Assembly (NCBI GenBank): GCA_015179125.1
Contig: WHVA01000046.1
Coordinates: 248,001-312,000 of the forward strand
Length of the DNA stretch: 64,000 nt
Reading direction: 5' to 3'
DNA from: Gautieria morchelliformis
Lineage: Eukaryota; Basidiomycota; Agaricomycetes; Gomphales; Gomphaceae
Position numbers and translations under genes: made by a program. The notes beneath the pieces are model-generated. The model was not told the DNA's origin, did no database searches, and worked only from the letters and a program-made list of their open reading frames with translations. Position 1 is the stretch's first letter; each line of letters starts with the position of its first letter. Below are positions 40,224 to 50,773 of the stretch, one piece after another.

Positions 40224-41142
40224 CAGTTGCGGACAATCAATTAAACTCAGCTAATTTGGAGACCCCATTTATGCACACTGCCACAAACGTCCAGAATAGT
40301 CAAAAACTGCTAGACCATGTACATTACACCTTGATGAACATAATTCTACGAGCCGATTTCCTTATTTTAAAATCTTTTGGGCTGACAACGCTGAAAATTT
40401 GGCCACCCTGCAAAAAATTCTGGAAAAAATATGAAAAAATGCGCAATCGACAGCTCTCAATGAGCTGAACATGATTACATTTGCCAAATTAAGTTCAGGC
40501 TAATGGTGGTGGCGGAAAAACAAGTGGAAGTTGTAGTAATCCGGAGCATGACTCAGCCACGGAACCGGCACGCATCGACACAGCAGCTTAGAGTAATACC
40601 CTGACATTTTATTTAGTATATAAAAGACAGTAATAAAGAATGACATATTATATTTTTTAACTCTTTTGTTCTACAGGTCTCCCACCTCACAGCTGTATCC
40701 TCTTCAATGGCTCGCTGACATTGGTTACTCCACGCTGCCCCGAAAGCGAAAGCTTAGGAGCTCTAAGATCTAACTACTCGACGTCGTTTTCTAATCGACC
40801 CAAGTCAACTGATCAATGTCGGACTCACGAGCTTAGTCAGCCCATGCAAATATTGACGACCAAGTGTACCAAAATATATTCTGGAAGAAAAACCAACAAG
40901 GGCAGGGTTAAAACAGAGCTATTATCACTACATGCTGTTCTGAACCCAACTTAGCATATATATTTTTCAAATTTTTGGTCCAAAAAATTTGGCCACCTTC
41001 AAAAGTTATAGAAAAAAAAATAGAAAAGATGTGTTTTCTGACGTATTTCGACCCGCTGAAGCCGATTCTGTAACTCTGTTTGTCCAAAAAAAAATTCCAA
41101 TCATGAGATATCAAATTGGTAGACTTTGATTGTCCGCAACTG
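40224..41142. mobile_element. Tc1/mariner-type MITE, 919 bp, TA target duplication
   Basis: Ends are perfect 17-bp inverted repeats, CAGTTGCGGACAATCAA at 40224 and its complement ending at 41142. TA dinucleotides flank both sides (40222-40223, 41143-41144). CAGT-starting termini and a TA duplication define the Tc1/mariner superfamily. No transposase frame is present, so it is non-autonomous. Internally AATTTGGCCACC occurs near both ends in direct orientation (about 40397 and 40988). It lies about 300 bp from the Mob gene stop codon. Confidence 0.88.
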
Positions 41143-41440
41143 TACCTGAATGATGTGATTTGCAATCAATAGCGAAGAAAGTATAACGTTGTGCATGCAA
41201 AGTATAGATAGAACATACGTAACACTGATGACCGGGAACGCAATGTGCACGGCTCGTATCAGCCGCGCGGGCAGAGGCCAGTACTGTCGACTTTTCGAGT
41301 TGCAACGTAACCAGGAGGTTACGTTCAGACCCCACGTAACAACACACTCTAAAGACTCACTCAATTTGGATAGGGATAGATTAGCCAGAGCACAAGCCAA
41401 TAAACAAATCATGGACATCCAAGGGGTGCCAATAATACAC

Positions 41441-43355
41441 TCAGGCATCCCCACTTGGGGGCGTTTTTTCGGTGTTCTCAACCTCACTCGTTTCCTCAGT
41501 CTCCTGCTGTGCATCCAAGACCGAGGAAGATGCTATCTCCGCTATTATTCCCTCTTCCTCTTCTTCCTTGGCCTCGGCATCTCCGTTCTCATCCGGGGGA
41601 CCAACACCAGCACCATCATCATCAACAGCTGTGGGCTCATCAGGAATAATCACTGGATCTGGATCTGGCTCGGGTGCCACGACGTTTTCGACCTCCACAG
41701 GTAATTCTGGCTGAGCCTCTGGCACGTGAGCGGCCAAGACTGGAAGAGGAGGTTCAGCGAGAGCGATTTCAGAGTAAGGCGGGGCAGGAATTGGGTCAAT
41801 AGAGCTGGAGGCTACCGTAGATGGTTGGTCAGGTATTGATGGTGTCGTACCAGTGTCCTCTCCATGGGTTTCAGGACCAGAAGACGCCTCACCCTGCTCC
41901 GTTTCCGCATCTACATCTCCTGCCTCACTCGATATGTCATCAATCACTGCGCTCGTGGCATCAGGGTCAGTCTCGACTGGATCCCGGGGTGCGACAGGAA
42001 GTGGGGCTTCGAGCGCAAAATCACGAGCCAGGACTTGCCCAGGTGCACGTAACGGCACAGGAATCTCCTTTGCTTCAGGTGCCTGCCCTTCGGTGGGAGC
42101 CTCCCTCTCTGGCGTGGGCATGCTCACCGTCCCTTCCTGTGCCGCCGCATCCTCCTCCTTCGTATCCATTTGCGAGGCGATCAACGTCGCCCCATCCTGA
42201 CTCGGCTCCCCAGGAAGCGTTGCAGTCATCGGACTGGGGATCCGCCGCGGGCTTTGACTGGGGCTGACACCGGGACTCCCACGGCTGTTCAGAAGGCCAT
42301 ATCCACCGCTGAAGTACATGGTATCCGTGCGAGCTCGCCCCCCTATCCGTGGAAGTGGTGATGTTGTAGGTACGGTCGGTGCTGGAGAAGGAATAGGCTC
42401 ATCAGGTTCACGGGTGAGGAGAGTCACATTCTTCCGGTCCATATCTTCGTTCCCGCGCCCGATGTCCGCTTCCCCTTGTTCGTTGCGTTCGGGGATGACG
42501 AGGAACTCAGCAGGTACGAGGTCAAAGTGCCGACTAAGCGCAAGAAAGCGAGCATAGAGCGCGCTCTCAGCCTCAGCACTCTCAAATGCAAGCCGGTGGT
42601 GGTGATAGGCGTGAGCAAAGATACGGCCCAGTCGCCGGGCAAGGCTGGGAAAGTGTCGGTGCGAGGTTTGAGGGATAGAAATGCTGTATACGAGACTGAG
42701 TATAAACACATTGTGGTGAGGAACCTTGGAGAGGTAACGTACCGGGACGGAAAGGCACGAGGGGAATTAAGGAGGGCGGTTGCACTGTCTAGGGTGTGCA
42801 CAATATAGTCAATTGCGCAACAATGCTGCAAAAAAAAAACCGACTCCTAAGCTGGCGCTTTAATAGTAAGTCTCGTCTCGCACCTCCATGGCACCCGAAT
42901 TGCCGTGTGCAACGCACAGGTACAACCACTCGCCTGCCTTCATTTCTGGACACGTCTGTCTTGTACACTCTTGTTGCAGCATCGTTATTAGCGGATGCGT
43001 AAGGTCTTGGGCTAATCGACTGAGCCGTGCCTTCTTGTCGGCGTCATTGTAATACAAGTAAGAGTGAGACCGACCGAAGTTGCTCGTATATCCAACAAGC
43101 CTCGTCTACAGACACCCTCTCATCCTCCCCATCAGCTTCCTTGTCCTTTTCCTCTCCGTCGGCATTCGCGTTCCGCCCAGGTACCTTGACGATGCGCTCG
43201 ATATCATGCGGGTTCAGCCTTACCACCGCCCCGATGTATTCTTGCAGCTGAAACGCGGAGTCGAGTGTGGAAAGAGATGGGGGAGCTATAGGATCGGACT
43301 CGGTGTCAGACGTATAGAATGATGCAAGACGGGATCCGCGCAAGGGGCGTCCCAT
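41441..43355 (-). CDS. Mob1/phocein-domain protein with long acidic C-terminal tail
   Basis: Four exons: 43355-43075, 43019-42884, 42825-42743 and 42683-41441. Together they total 1743 nt and encode 580 residues. Introns of 55, 58 and 59 nt have GT-AG ends. The Mob domain spans about residues 20-232: LQEYIGAVVRLNPHDIERIV, CTRQTCPEMKAGEWLYLC (zinc-binding Cys pair), HCCAIDYIVHTLD, HRHFPSLARRLGRIFAHAYHHHR (zinc-binding His pair) and LYARFLALSRHFDLVPAEFLVIP. Mob proteins bind and activate NDR/LATS kinases or act in STRIPAK-like complexes. Classic Mob1 is about 210-250 residues. The remaining roughly 350 residues here are Pro/Ser/Glu-rich and disordered-looking, with TSPLPRIGGR and SPSQSPRRIPSP as possible phosphosites. 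The gene appears intact. Confidence 0.88.
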
Positions 43356-44880
43356 GCCGAATCCTGAGTGGAACGTGCAGCAGGTGTGCTAGGCGCGCTA
43401 AGCTGGGAATGAAAACTCGATACAGTTTCAAACCATCCTGTCGTGATGTCTTCTTACAGAGCAAGATTGTCCAGTAAGTCTCCTGAATATCTTTGAAAAC
43501 AATGGTGCTGGCAAGCCTCGAGGTTTCCTGGAAGCAGCTGGCGTAACTGGCCAGTAGTGGAAGTGGCCTTTCGCGACGCCCATTGGACATATTAATACTT
43601 GCCTGATACGTCATAATGTTACCGCTGATAAAATAATGCAATACGCGTTGCATTTAGACAGCCATGCATAGAGAGCCTGAGGCCAGCCTGACTCATGACT
43701 CAGATATTCTGTTCATGCCCTTTCGCACATCGCGGCAACAGCCACTGGGATCGCAAACAGAGCATGTGTAGGCCGCCACACGGTAAAACAAAGTACTAAC
43801 TCGTTACAATAACAACCTACTGCAGAAGTCGACCAGGGCTTTGACTTTAACCTCAAAATTTGGAGGCACTATGGCAGCGAAACACCATATGCGGCAGAGC
43901 ACATCTTGCATGCCTCAAAATGACCACCAGGAGCAACACAAGTCAACCTTCTTTGTCAGACCATGCAGTGACCGCAATGCGAGGTGTTCATGATCCAGTA
44001 CGGGCTGCCGTGTGCTCCCTCAGCAATACTTTCTGACAGTTGACGAGGGAATATGGCATCATGCCTGGGAACGGCAACTAGGACTGGACCCTTGGCATTA
44101 ACTTCGGCTCCCAAGGCAAGGCGTCCAAGCGTCGGGATTCTACATAGCATGAGCCTCGAGAACATATGGATGTTGTCTGTCTACTGCACTTAACCCCTCT
44201 TCCTCTGCCAGATTACAAGCGTCTGTTCAATTGCATGAGCCACTCTGGCGGAACATATGCCGGCCTGGTCAATTCGACACTTACCCAGCCATCGCGGTGC
44301 CGCTCGATGCTGCAGAGATCTTTTAATCTGAAGGAGTTACCCGGCGGTAACTTGAAGTAGAACCAAGGATTGCCTTTTGAAGCCACGGTCAAAAATAGCG
44401 ATTGGTGCCAGGATTGGGGGAATAGAGATAGTTCACCGAGCACAGCCGTCCATGACGACGTGGACAGGCACCGTGGACAGATTTTGGTTGAAGCTGGGGT
44501 TTTCGCCCATCTTGGGAGTAATGCCTTCTGACTCGTAGAAGACACGCTGCAATAGTCTTCCCATTACAACCCTGTCCTGCCCTGTCTTAGTCGTCGTGGG
44601 CGACGACGAAGGACATAGACAATTTCCAGCGTGCTCGGTGTCCCCGAAGGTTCCTGGCGCCAATAATTAATTTCTCGCTCTCGCAAAGCCCGCGCGAGTG
44701 TCCACAGCCTTACTTTCTTTTTTTTTTGTTGTTGGAGACACTCAACATTCGTTACTGCTTTTTGGGACGGTCATAGGCCCGACCATGCCTACATAACTAT
44801 CGCGGATGCCCTTGTCAATCCTCCCACTGCGACTACCATAGGGTCAAACGCGACCTATTCTGGTATGCTATGCTTGCCAG
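43356..44880. other. Intergenic with unassigned minus-strand fragments
   Basis: Minus frames at 44165-43956 (GPVLVAVPRHDAIFPRQLSESIA, then SHCGHC) and 44545-44213 look somewhat coding-like. The first faintly recalls the end of an alpha/beta-hydrolase (V-P-X-X-D then a late H), but there is no nucleophile elbow and no supported exon chain. A T run is at 44715-44728. I do not call a gene. Confidence 0.3.
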
Positions 44881-44886
44881 TATGGG

Positions 44887-46932
44887 GTGAGTGTGCCAAT
44901 AGGCAAGCATCATGTTTTTGCGACTACTACGCCATTATCTCCGTATAGGGCACCTTGTGCTCACTGGCATACAGGACGGTACTTGCGTGATGTTACCGTC
45001 ACCACTTTCTTGATGGCGGGCGAACTGAATGCCCGATGGGCGAATTTAGTAGGTATTTCTCCAAGTCCGAAGCAGACGCCCGTGCGAGGGGCTAATGCAG
45101 TGTGTCTCCCATGCTGACCGTCTTCACCTGGCGGCCAGGCGTCACTTTGCCACCCAAACTCCTTAAAATACACAAAACATAAAACATCCTTATTTCATAG
45201 ATTGGCCCATCTTACAAATGTAGATGAAAATGCTAGTACCTGACTGTCCGATCAAGGGGGTACTGTTTGTTCAGGCACGGGTCTCCCCGAGTCTCTGAGA
45301 GACTGTCTCGCGCAGCGGAGCGTATGTCCTCCGATGTCTTGAACTCCTGGAGAAAGTCAGCGGCTTATGTAACAACTATGTTGACTTCGCCAGATCCATG
45401 TGACTTGTGGTGACTGTGAAATAAACGGTCATGCATCCCATACTAGGTCATGTGCCCATTGAAAGTAGCCAGGTGACTATTAGGTCCGTAGGCGTCCTGA
45501 TATTTTATTGAACATTGCCTAGACTCGTCAATCTTGAACGACAGTACAATGCCACGCAGCCGGGTTAGGTCGACCGAACGTGGTGGTACTCGATGTATGG
45601 ATCGTCCTTCTCTATACCAGGCTCGTGCTCAGATTAGCGTGCTGGTGTTTCCTCCTTGACGTGTTGCGGTCCATTCGTGCCGCGACTGGCAAAAGCGTTC
45701 CCGTGTTCTCTTGGATTGGCGGTTACGCCTCTGCGTTGCTCGCCTCATGGGTGGGTCCCGAGAAATTTTTGGGGAGGGGGGGGCGTACCAATGTACGAGT
45801 ACGAAATGTATTCTCAGGAGGTATGGTTCCCACGTCCCCTTGCCTTCTACCGAACGCTGACCGCTATTAGTTCACACCAGAGGTTCCACAGAATGCACTC
45901 TAGGACGCTGGGGTCATGGAAGTACGTCTAAAATCGTGCCGGTTCCACGATACAGCTTTTGATGCCATACCATGGCCGGCCGTCAGGCTCTTGTAGCTTC
46001 CTCGAAGAGCCTGACGGCGTAGTCTCCATTTCCAGCGAAGCATTTAGAACCGCTGTGCACCGCTGCCATGCGCAGCTGGTTTGGCGACAAAAACCGCAAG
46101 ATATACACCATGGGACCCTTGCTGCCACCATCCAAGGGGATCGTTCTGTTATCTACGGAAATGCGGTCAAGCAGTGTCTCTTAGGACCAGTGACCTATCC
46201 TCGTTTCAGGTCTCTTTCGGATCTCTGTGGTGGCCCAAGAGAAACGAACATGTATGGCTGTTTGTAGATGTCCTCCTGGAAGCTGGTTTCCCTTTCGTAA
46301 GCATCAGATATAGACTCGTTCCCTTTCAGTATGTACCTACTGCTATTAAGATCCTGCCTCATGCTCCCGCTGAAGCCGTCGTACCAGGTTACGAGGATAA
46401 GGTCAAACAATCCGGATTGTCTCCTCAGCAGACGATTTTGAGCCATCCAGTCAGTGCCAGCTAATCGTCACTTATGGAAATCCTCTCTTTCAGGCAACTG
46501 GCCGGATTCTGTCACACTGTGGAGAAAACAGCATGACAGAGGCCGTAGGACGGGGTACACCGATGTACGTCCAGATTGCGCACGTGCACGTTGAATTGCA
46601 GTCACTTAGCAGAATCGCATGGCCGCTCGATGCAGAACAGCCAATCAGTGCCGCGTATCTGGCGCTCAGCCTCGTCGTCGCGACTGAGATGCTAGAAGTG
46701 CGAACGGAGGGTACGGACTAAAGCTGCTCTATCGCGGGGCACGCCCCATGGGTACGCTTGAAGCTGTCGCAGCACGCGACGTTCTGAAGCGGGCACGGGG
46801 GCCTGAGGGTGAGCGGAAACGAAGGAATGCGGAGCGCATTAAGGGCCTCTGGCAGGCGGATGGGAGGAAAGGGGAAATGTGCTGAAAGATTTGCGGCGGT
46901 TTTTGAGCGACAACTGTGGCGGAGGCAAGTGA
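44887..46932 (+). pseudogene. UDP-glycosyltransferase-like gene, damaged
   Basis: N-terminal GKHHVFATTTPL with VTVTTFLMAGEL at 44905-45030 resembles the UGT start. SVPVFSWIGGYASALLASW and a following EYEMYSQEVW lie at 45697-45830. NEHVWLFVDVLLEAGFPFV is at about 46238-46300. SGLSPQQTILSHP joins ATGRILSHCGENSMTEAVGRGTP through a 44-nt intron (46450-46493), and a further intron leads to IAWPLDAEQPISAAYLALSLV. This is the donor-binding PSPG-like region. LLYRGARPMGTLEAV and VLKRARGPEGERKRRNAERIKG end the protein near 46932. Frame changes near 46715 and 46875 and poorly conserved sequence at 45100-45600 suggest decay, though some breaks could be introns. It would transfer sugars to small molecules. 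Confidence 0.65.
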
Positions 46933-47516
46933 AACGGACAATGGGTTCATGAAATGCTTCGATGCCCGCGTTGGTACCCACTTTTCTTTGTTCCGTTTGA
47001 CATTGGACATCCCACCATAGCAAACCCTGGGGTGGGAGGTGATGTTCCCACTAACAAGCCCCTGACATACGAAGGACCCCTGCGTGTTATATTCGTGTTC
47101 GCCGTATTGCACATCCTAGATCGCAGGTCACGCCCCGCGAGCGCTCCCTAACATCATAGTAAATAGAAGTCTAAGCAACTCGATAAGCTAGCTAAGCGTT
47201 CCAGGGAAGCGAGTGGAGACAAGCCTTAGCCTAGACCCGTGTCGACCATGCTCCTCACCCTGCCCCCTCATCTTAAAACTCAAACACCCAAGTGACCTAA
47301 GTACACCCAATCCCACTCCTCATCATTCCAGTGCACCCATGACAGCACAAGCCACGGTTACACATACGTTCCTAACGCAGTCGAGGTTGTGTGTGTGAGG
47401 TGGTGACATGCCATGTGTGCGATGGGGCCTGAAATGGCTGCAGTAGGGTATTAATTGATGCGTGTTCGTAAGTGAGAATCGTCAATACAGGGATATAAAG
47501 AGGCTAGAGATAAACG
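46933..47516. other. Intergenic, no gene seen
   Basis: Short frames only; C-rich stretch near 47220-47390. It separates the glycosyltransferase relic from the tRNA gene. Confidence 0.4.
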
Positions 47517-47589
47517 GGTTCGGTAGTTCAGTTGGTGGAACGTCTGCTTAACACGCAGAAGGTCGTCGGTTCAAGTCCGGCCCGGATCA
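47517..47589 (+). tRNA. tRNA-Val (anticodon AAC)
   Basis: A 73-nt cloverleaf folds by eye. Acceptor stem GGTTCGG/CCGGATC (with G-U wobbles), D arm GTTC/GAAC, anticodon arm TCTGC-TTAACAC-GCAGA, variable loop AGGTC, T arm GTCGG-TTCAAGT-CCGGC, discriminator A. A box TAGTTCAGTTGG and B box GGTTCAAGTCC fit RNA polymerase III promoters. No intron. The AAC anticodon would be modified to IAC and read Val codons. Confidence 0.95.
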
Positions 47590-47599
47590 GCCTTTTGTC

Positions 47600-48489
47600 T
47601 GGGAACGTACCAAAGTATTCACGGTGCTCCAAGCTGGCTCACCCATTTTGAATATTTGAATTGCAACTGTTGTTTGCATTGGTCAGTTATGTGGAATTGT
47701 TACCGTCAGCATTTGAAGTTGGTTTTTAGATTTATCCCTTTCGGTCCCCTCACTCTGCAAGAGCAGCTGGCAATTTGTTGGGAAAACTGCAAGTACTGTA
47801 CCAAGCACTAGCACTACACATCTCAACTGCTCTATGTACCTATTGCCTCAGGTGTATTGGTTTCAATTTTCTGCTTGTGTCATGCTCAGTCCTTTTGTGT
47901 TTTATGGTTAGATAAATCAGAATAAAGAATATTCTGATTGCTCAGGAGTAATGGTGCATTGTGGACCCCTTGCACAAGATGTATGTGCAGGCTGACTAAG
48001 CTCAGTGGTGGCCATTGCAGCCTGGCATCAGTCACATGACTGGGTTGAGGAGAGGACAGGTGAGAACAGAGGAACAAGGGATCTGGAGCATTCACTTTCA
48101 GGATGATAAAGTGTAATCAGTGATAATAGACTCTCAACAAAGAATTAGAGAAAACTATCAAAAACAAAGCTCTACAGCAATCAAACATGCATGTAGGTAC
48201 TTGAATATCAGGGGACACCCTGTTTTCCAGCTCTGACACCATCCCGACCAATTCTGACACCACCCTGAGTTCTGATTCCATTTCCGACTCTAATTCCGGT
48301 TCCACTTCCATTTCCTACTCCACTTTTGGAAATGGTTCCACTTCTGGGAGAACTTCCACCAATTCCATTCGCTTTGCCAATTCTGCTCCATTCCCCAACT
48401 TTTGCTTTCAGAACAGTGTCGGAAGTCAAGTGACTTGTGTAGTATATGTTAAGAATGTAAGTCATACTTAAGAGTCAACCCAAAGGCAG
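47600..48489. other. Intergenic with imperfect TTCYRA-type low-complexity tract
   Basis: 48215-48400 is an imperfect hexamer-like array of TTCTGA/TTCCAC words. It produces Glu/Ser- or Gly/Ser-rich frames on the minus strand that are not credible genes. No other feature was recognised. Confidence 0.5.
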
Positions 48490-48929
48490 AGCCAAGGTTC
48501 AGAAAACAGAGGGCTTGGCTTCAACTTCGTAGGTTGTGCCCACTACAGTGTTCCACCCTAATTTCAGGAAGTGGACTCAGGAATGGATTTGGCTTCAAGC
48601 CAAGGTTTTGGGAACGAGATCAGTCAGAGGAGAGGAAGATATGAGGATCTTAGTTGATATCAGAACTGAGGATTTAGCATACATGATGGGGGGTTTATAT
48701 ACTAATTGAAAGGAATGGAAAGAGGGCACCAATGCCTGTATTGAGCAGAAAGAAGGATAGACAGATGATCATCAGAAATGGAACAGGAATATCTAGGAAA
48801 GGAAGTCAGGGTGAATGATGAACTGATGGAAACCCAAGTTAAGCTCCCGAGTGAGATCTGAGGCTGAGGCTTCGGGTCTGGACTTGGGAATGGGTCTTAA
48901 CAGTATGTGGCATCAAGGCTTGGTCAGAC
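48490..48929 (+). repeat. Interspersed repeat copy A, left part (LTR-like?)
   Basis: Shares an ordered set of words with 56440-56880: CTTGGCTTCA, AAGA-T-GAGGAT, GGGGGTTTATATAC and a late TGAGGCTGAGGCTTCGGG-type stretch. The right part appears to resume after the LINE at 54943. The TATA-like GTTTATATAC and the length are compatible with an old solo LTR. Similarity was judged by eye and is diverged. Confidence 0.35.
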
Positions 48930-49063
48930 GCTTACCACACGCACCAAAAACCCAAAATTCCAATACTCGCACACACACACCTTGAAAAGATAGATAGTCT
49001 ATATCTAGCTCACCCTAGACATAGACACAACGCTATCATAAAAAGAGGCAAAGAAAAAGGGCC

Positions 49064-50773
49064 ATGCCATCCAACGCAGACCCACCACCACCTGCCACGT
49101 CACAAGGGCAGAGCGGCCGCACCAGGGCCACCGCCCAGAACGCACACCCCAGAAGCAGAGCAGAACTTATAACCTACACTGGATCCTCCATCCGAACCAA
49201 GGACAACGCCCGCACTTTCCTTGACAGAAACGGGTTCTTGCCGAGAGAGGATACGCCGACACTGGAACAGCTCAGCTACGTATTACTCTCCATAGCGCAC
49301 AGTCCGGGAGTGAAGTTAGTGCAGGAAGGGGCAAGGGCTGTGGCGCTGATTATGATGGATGATGCAGCTAAGCACACGGCGACCGCAGTGACTCAGTATG
49401 TAGAAAATGGTCTGACCCCCGTATTTGACAGGCTAGACAGGGCCATAGACGCGGCCAAAGAAACAATGGAGGCAACGAGGACAGCGGTGGAGCAGGCTCA
49501 GAAAACAGTAGGAGAAGTGGTCAACATGCAGCAGTCGCAAACCCCGGGTGCAGGAGGTGCAGCGACGGAAATGACATACGCGGCAGCACTCAGAGGAAAC
49601 GTGCCGCTCTTGCACCCAAGCAACTTGGCAAAGGCGAAAGCCAGGGAGTGCCAGATCCTAATAGACAAGGACCCGAATGCGCAGCAGAACGTGCTGGCAA
49701 TGTTATCGGAATGGGAGTTGGTTACGAAGGCCAACGAAGCAATTGTGCTCCTCGAAGAGCTCAGGGGGCAAACAGAGGTAACTTTCATTGGCGCGAAGAT
49801 ACTGACAAATGGGGGGGTCGTGCTGGACCTCAGCACAACACAGGGAGCCAAGGGGGTCCAGACACACAGGGAAGCATTCACGGAGAAGTTCAGTGGTACC
49901 TCAGTGGTAAAAGACAGAGTGATTTCGGCGATCGTCGAATACGTGCCCGTCAGCTACTCGCCCACCGCACTAGCCGAGCACAGAAAAATCGAACGGGATT
50001 CGAAGCTACCAGTGGATAGCGTCATATCCACACGGTGGATAAAGCCCGCCCCTAGCCCCACAGAGGGCCAGTGGTCTGCACACTTGATAGTCAAGTTCAC
50101 ATCCACAGACACGGCCAATATAGCGATCAGAGATGGATTAATAATAGCGGGGAAGCGCACCTGGGCAAGGAGGATGAGACGGGAACCACACAGGTGCTTA
50201 AAATGCCAAAGATACAACGCTAGACACATGGCAGCAACGTGCGACGGCCAGGACACGTGCGGCACATGCGCCAAGAACCACAGGACGTCTGAATGTGACC
50301 AGTCTGACCCAACACAGTTCAAATGCGTGAACTGCAACACTCAAGGACACGCATCGTGTGACCGCACATGCCCCAGTTTCAGAGTGGCATGCCAAGCAGT
50401 GGAAAAGACAGACCCTGAGAACACATACAAATACTACCCAAACAACGACCCGTGGACTTGGGAGCAGAACGATCAAGGGGGCCAAGTAGAGGACGCCGGA
50501 GAACTACTTAGGCGGGCTGCTAGACAGCCACAGGGCATGCAGTTGATCATGCTGGAGCACACATATGGTTGGAGGGAGAACACTTTCGGACGTGGTCGCG
50601 AGCAGGAACAGAGAGGGGGCAACCCCAAAGTGGGGCACAGAGACAGAGGGTGGGGCAGACAGGAATCCCGGCAGAGGACCTTAGACGATTACGGGATTGG
50701 TGCTGACCAGGCAACCAGGCGATATCAAGACAGCTACGACTACAACAACGACACTGACCTTTACCGCGGATGA
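49064..50773 (+). CDS. LINE ORF1, RNA-binding protein with CCHC knuckles
   Basis: 569 residues, intact, ATG at 49064. The N-terminus is Pro/Ala-rich. A central coiled-coil-prone part (AIDAAKETMEATRTAVEQAQ) is followed by an RRM-like or Gag-like segment. Cys clusters lie at about residues 385-450: CLKCQRYNARHMAATC, CGTCAKNHRTSEC, and CVNCNTQGHASCDRTC. The C-terminus is Arg/Gly/Gln-rich. ORF1 products coat the element RNA. The stop TGA overlaps the ORF2 start as ATGA (50770-50773), suggesting termination-reinitiation. Confidence 0.88.
   Translation: MPSNADPPPPATSQGQSGRTRATAQNAHPRSRAELITYTGSSIRTKDNARTFLDRNGFLPREDTPTLEQLSYVLLSIAHSPGVKLVQEGARAVALIMMDDAAKHTATAVTQYVENGLTPVFDRLDRAIDAAKETMEATRTAVEQAQKTVGEVVNMQQSQTPGAGGAATEMTYAAALRGNVPLLHPSNLAKAKARECQILIDKDPNAQQNVLAMLSEWELVTKANEAIVLLEELRGQTEVTFIGAKILTNGGVVLDLSTTQGAKGVQTHREAFTEKFSGTSVVKDRVISAIVEYVPVSYSPTALAEHRKIERDSKLPVDSVISTRWIKPAPSPTEGQWSAHLIVKFTSTDTANIAIRDGLIIAGKRTWARRMRREPHRCLKCQRYNARHMAATCDGQDTCGTCAKNHRTSECDQSDPTQFKCVNCNTQGHASCDRTCPSFRVACQAVEKTDPENTYKYYPNNDPWTWEQNDQGGQVEDAGELLRRAARQPQGMQLIMLEHTYGWRENTFGRGREQEQRGGNPKVGHRDRGWGRQESRQRTLDDYGIGADQATRRYQDSYDYNNDTDLYRG

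Noticed and set aside
41821-42808. Plus-strand frames of 110-148 codons opposite the Mob gene
   Set aside because: Shadows of the minus-strand exon 4, which has the recognised domain and correct splice closure.
43956-44165. Possible alpha/beta-hydrolase C-terminus on the minus strand
   Set aside because: Only a weak resemblance; no nucleophile motif and no consistent exon chain.
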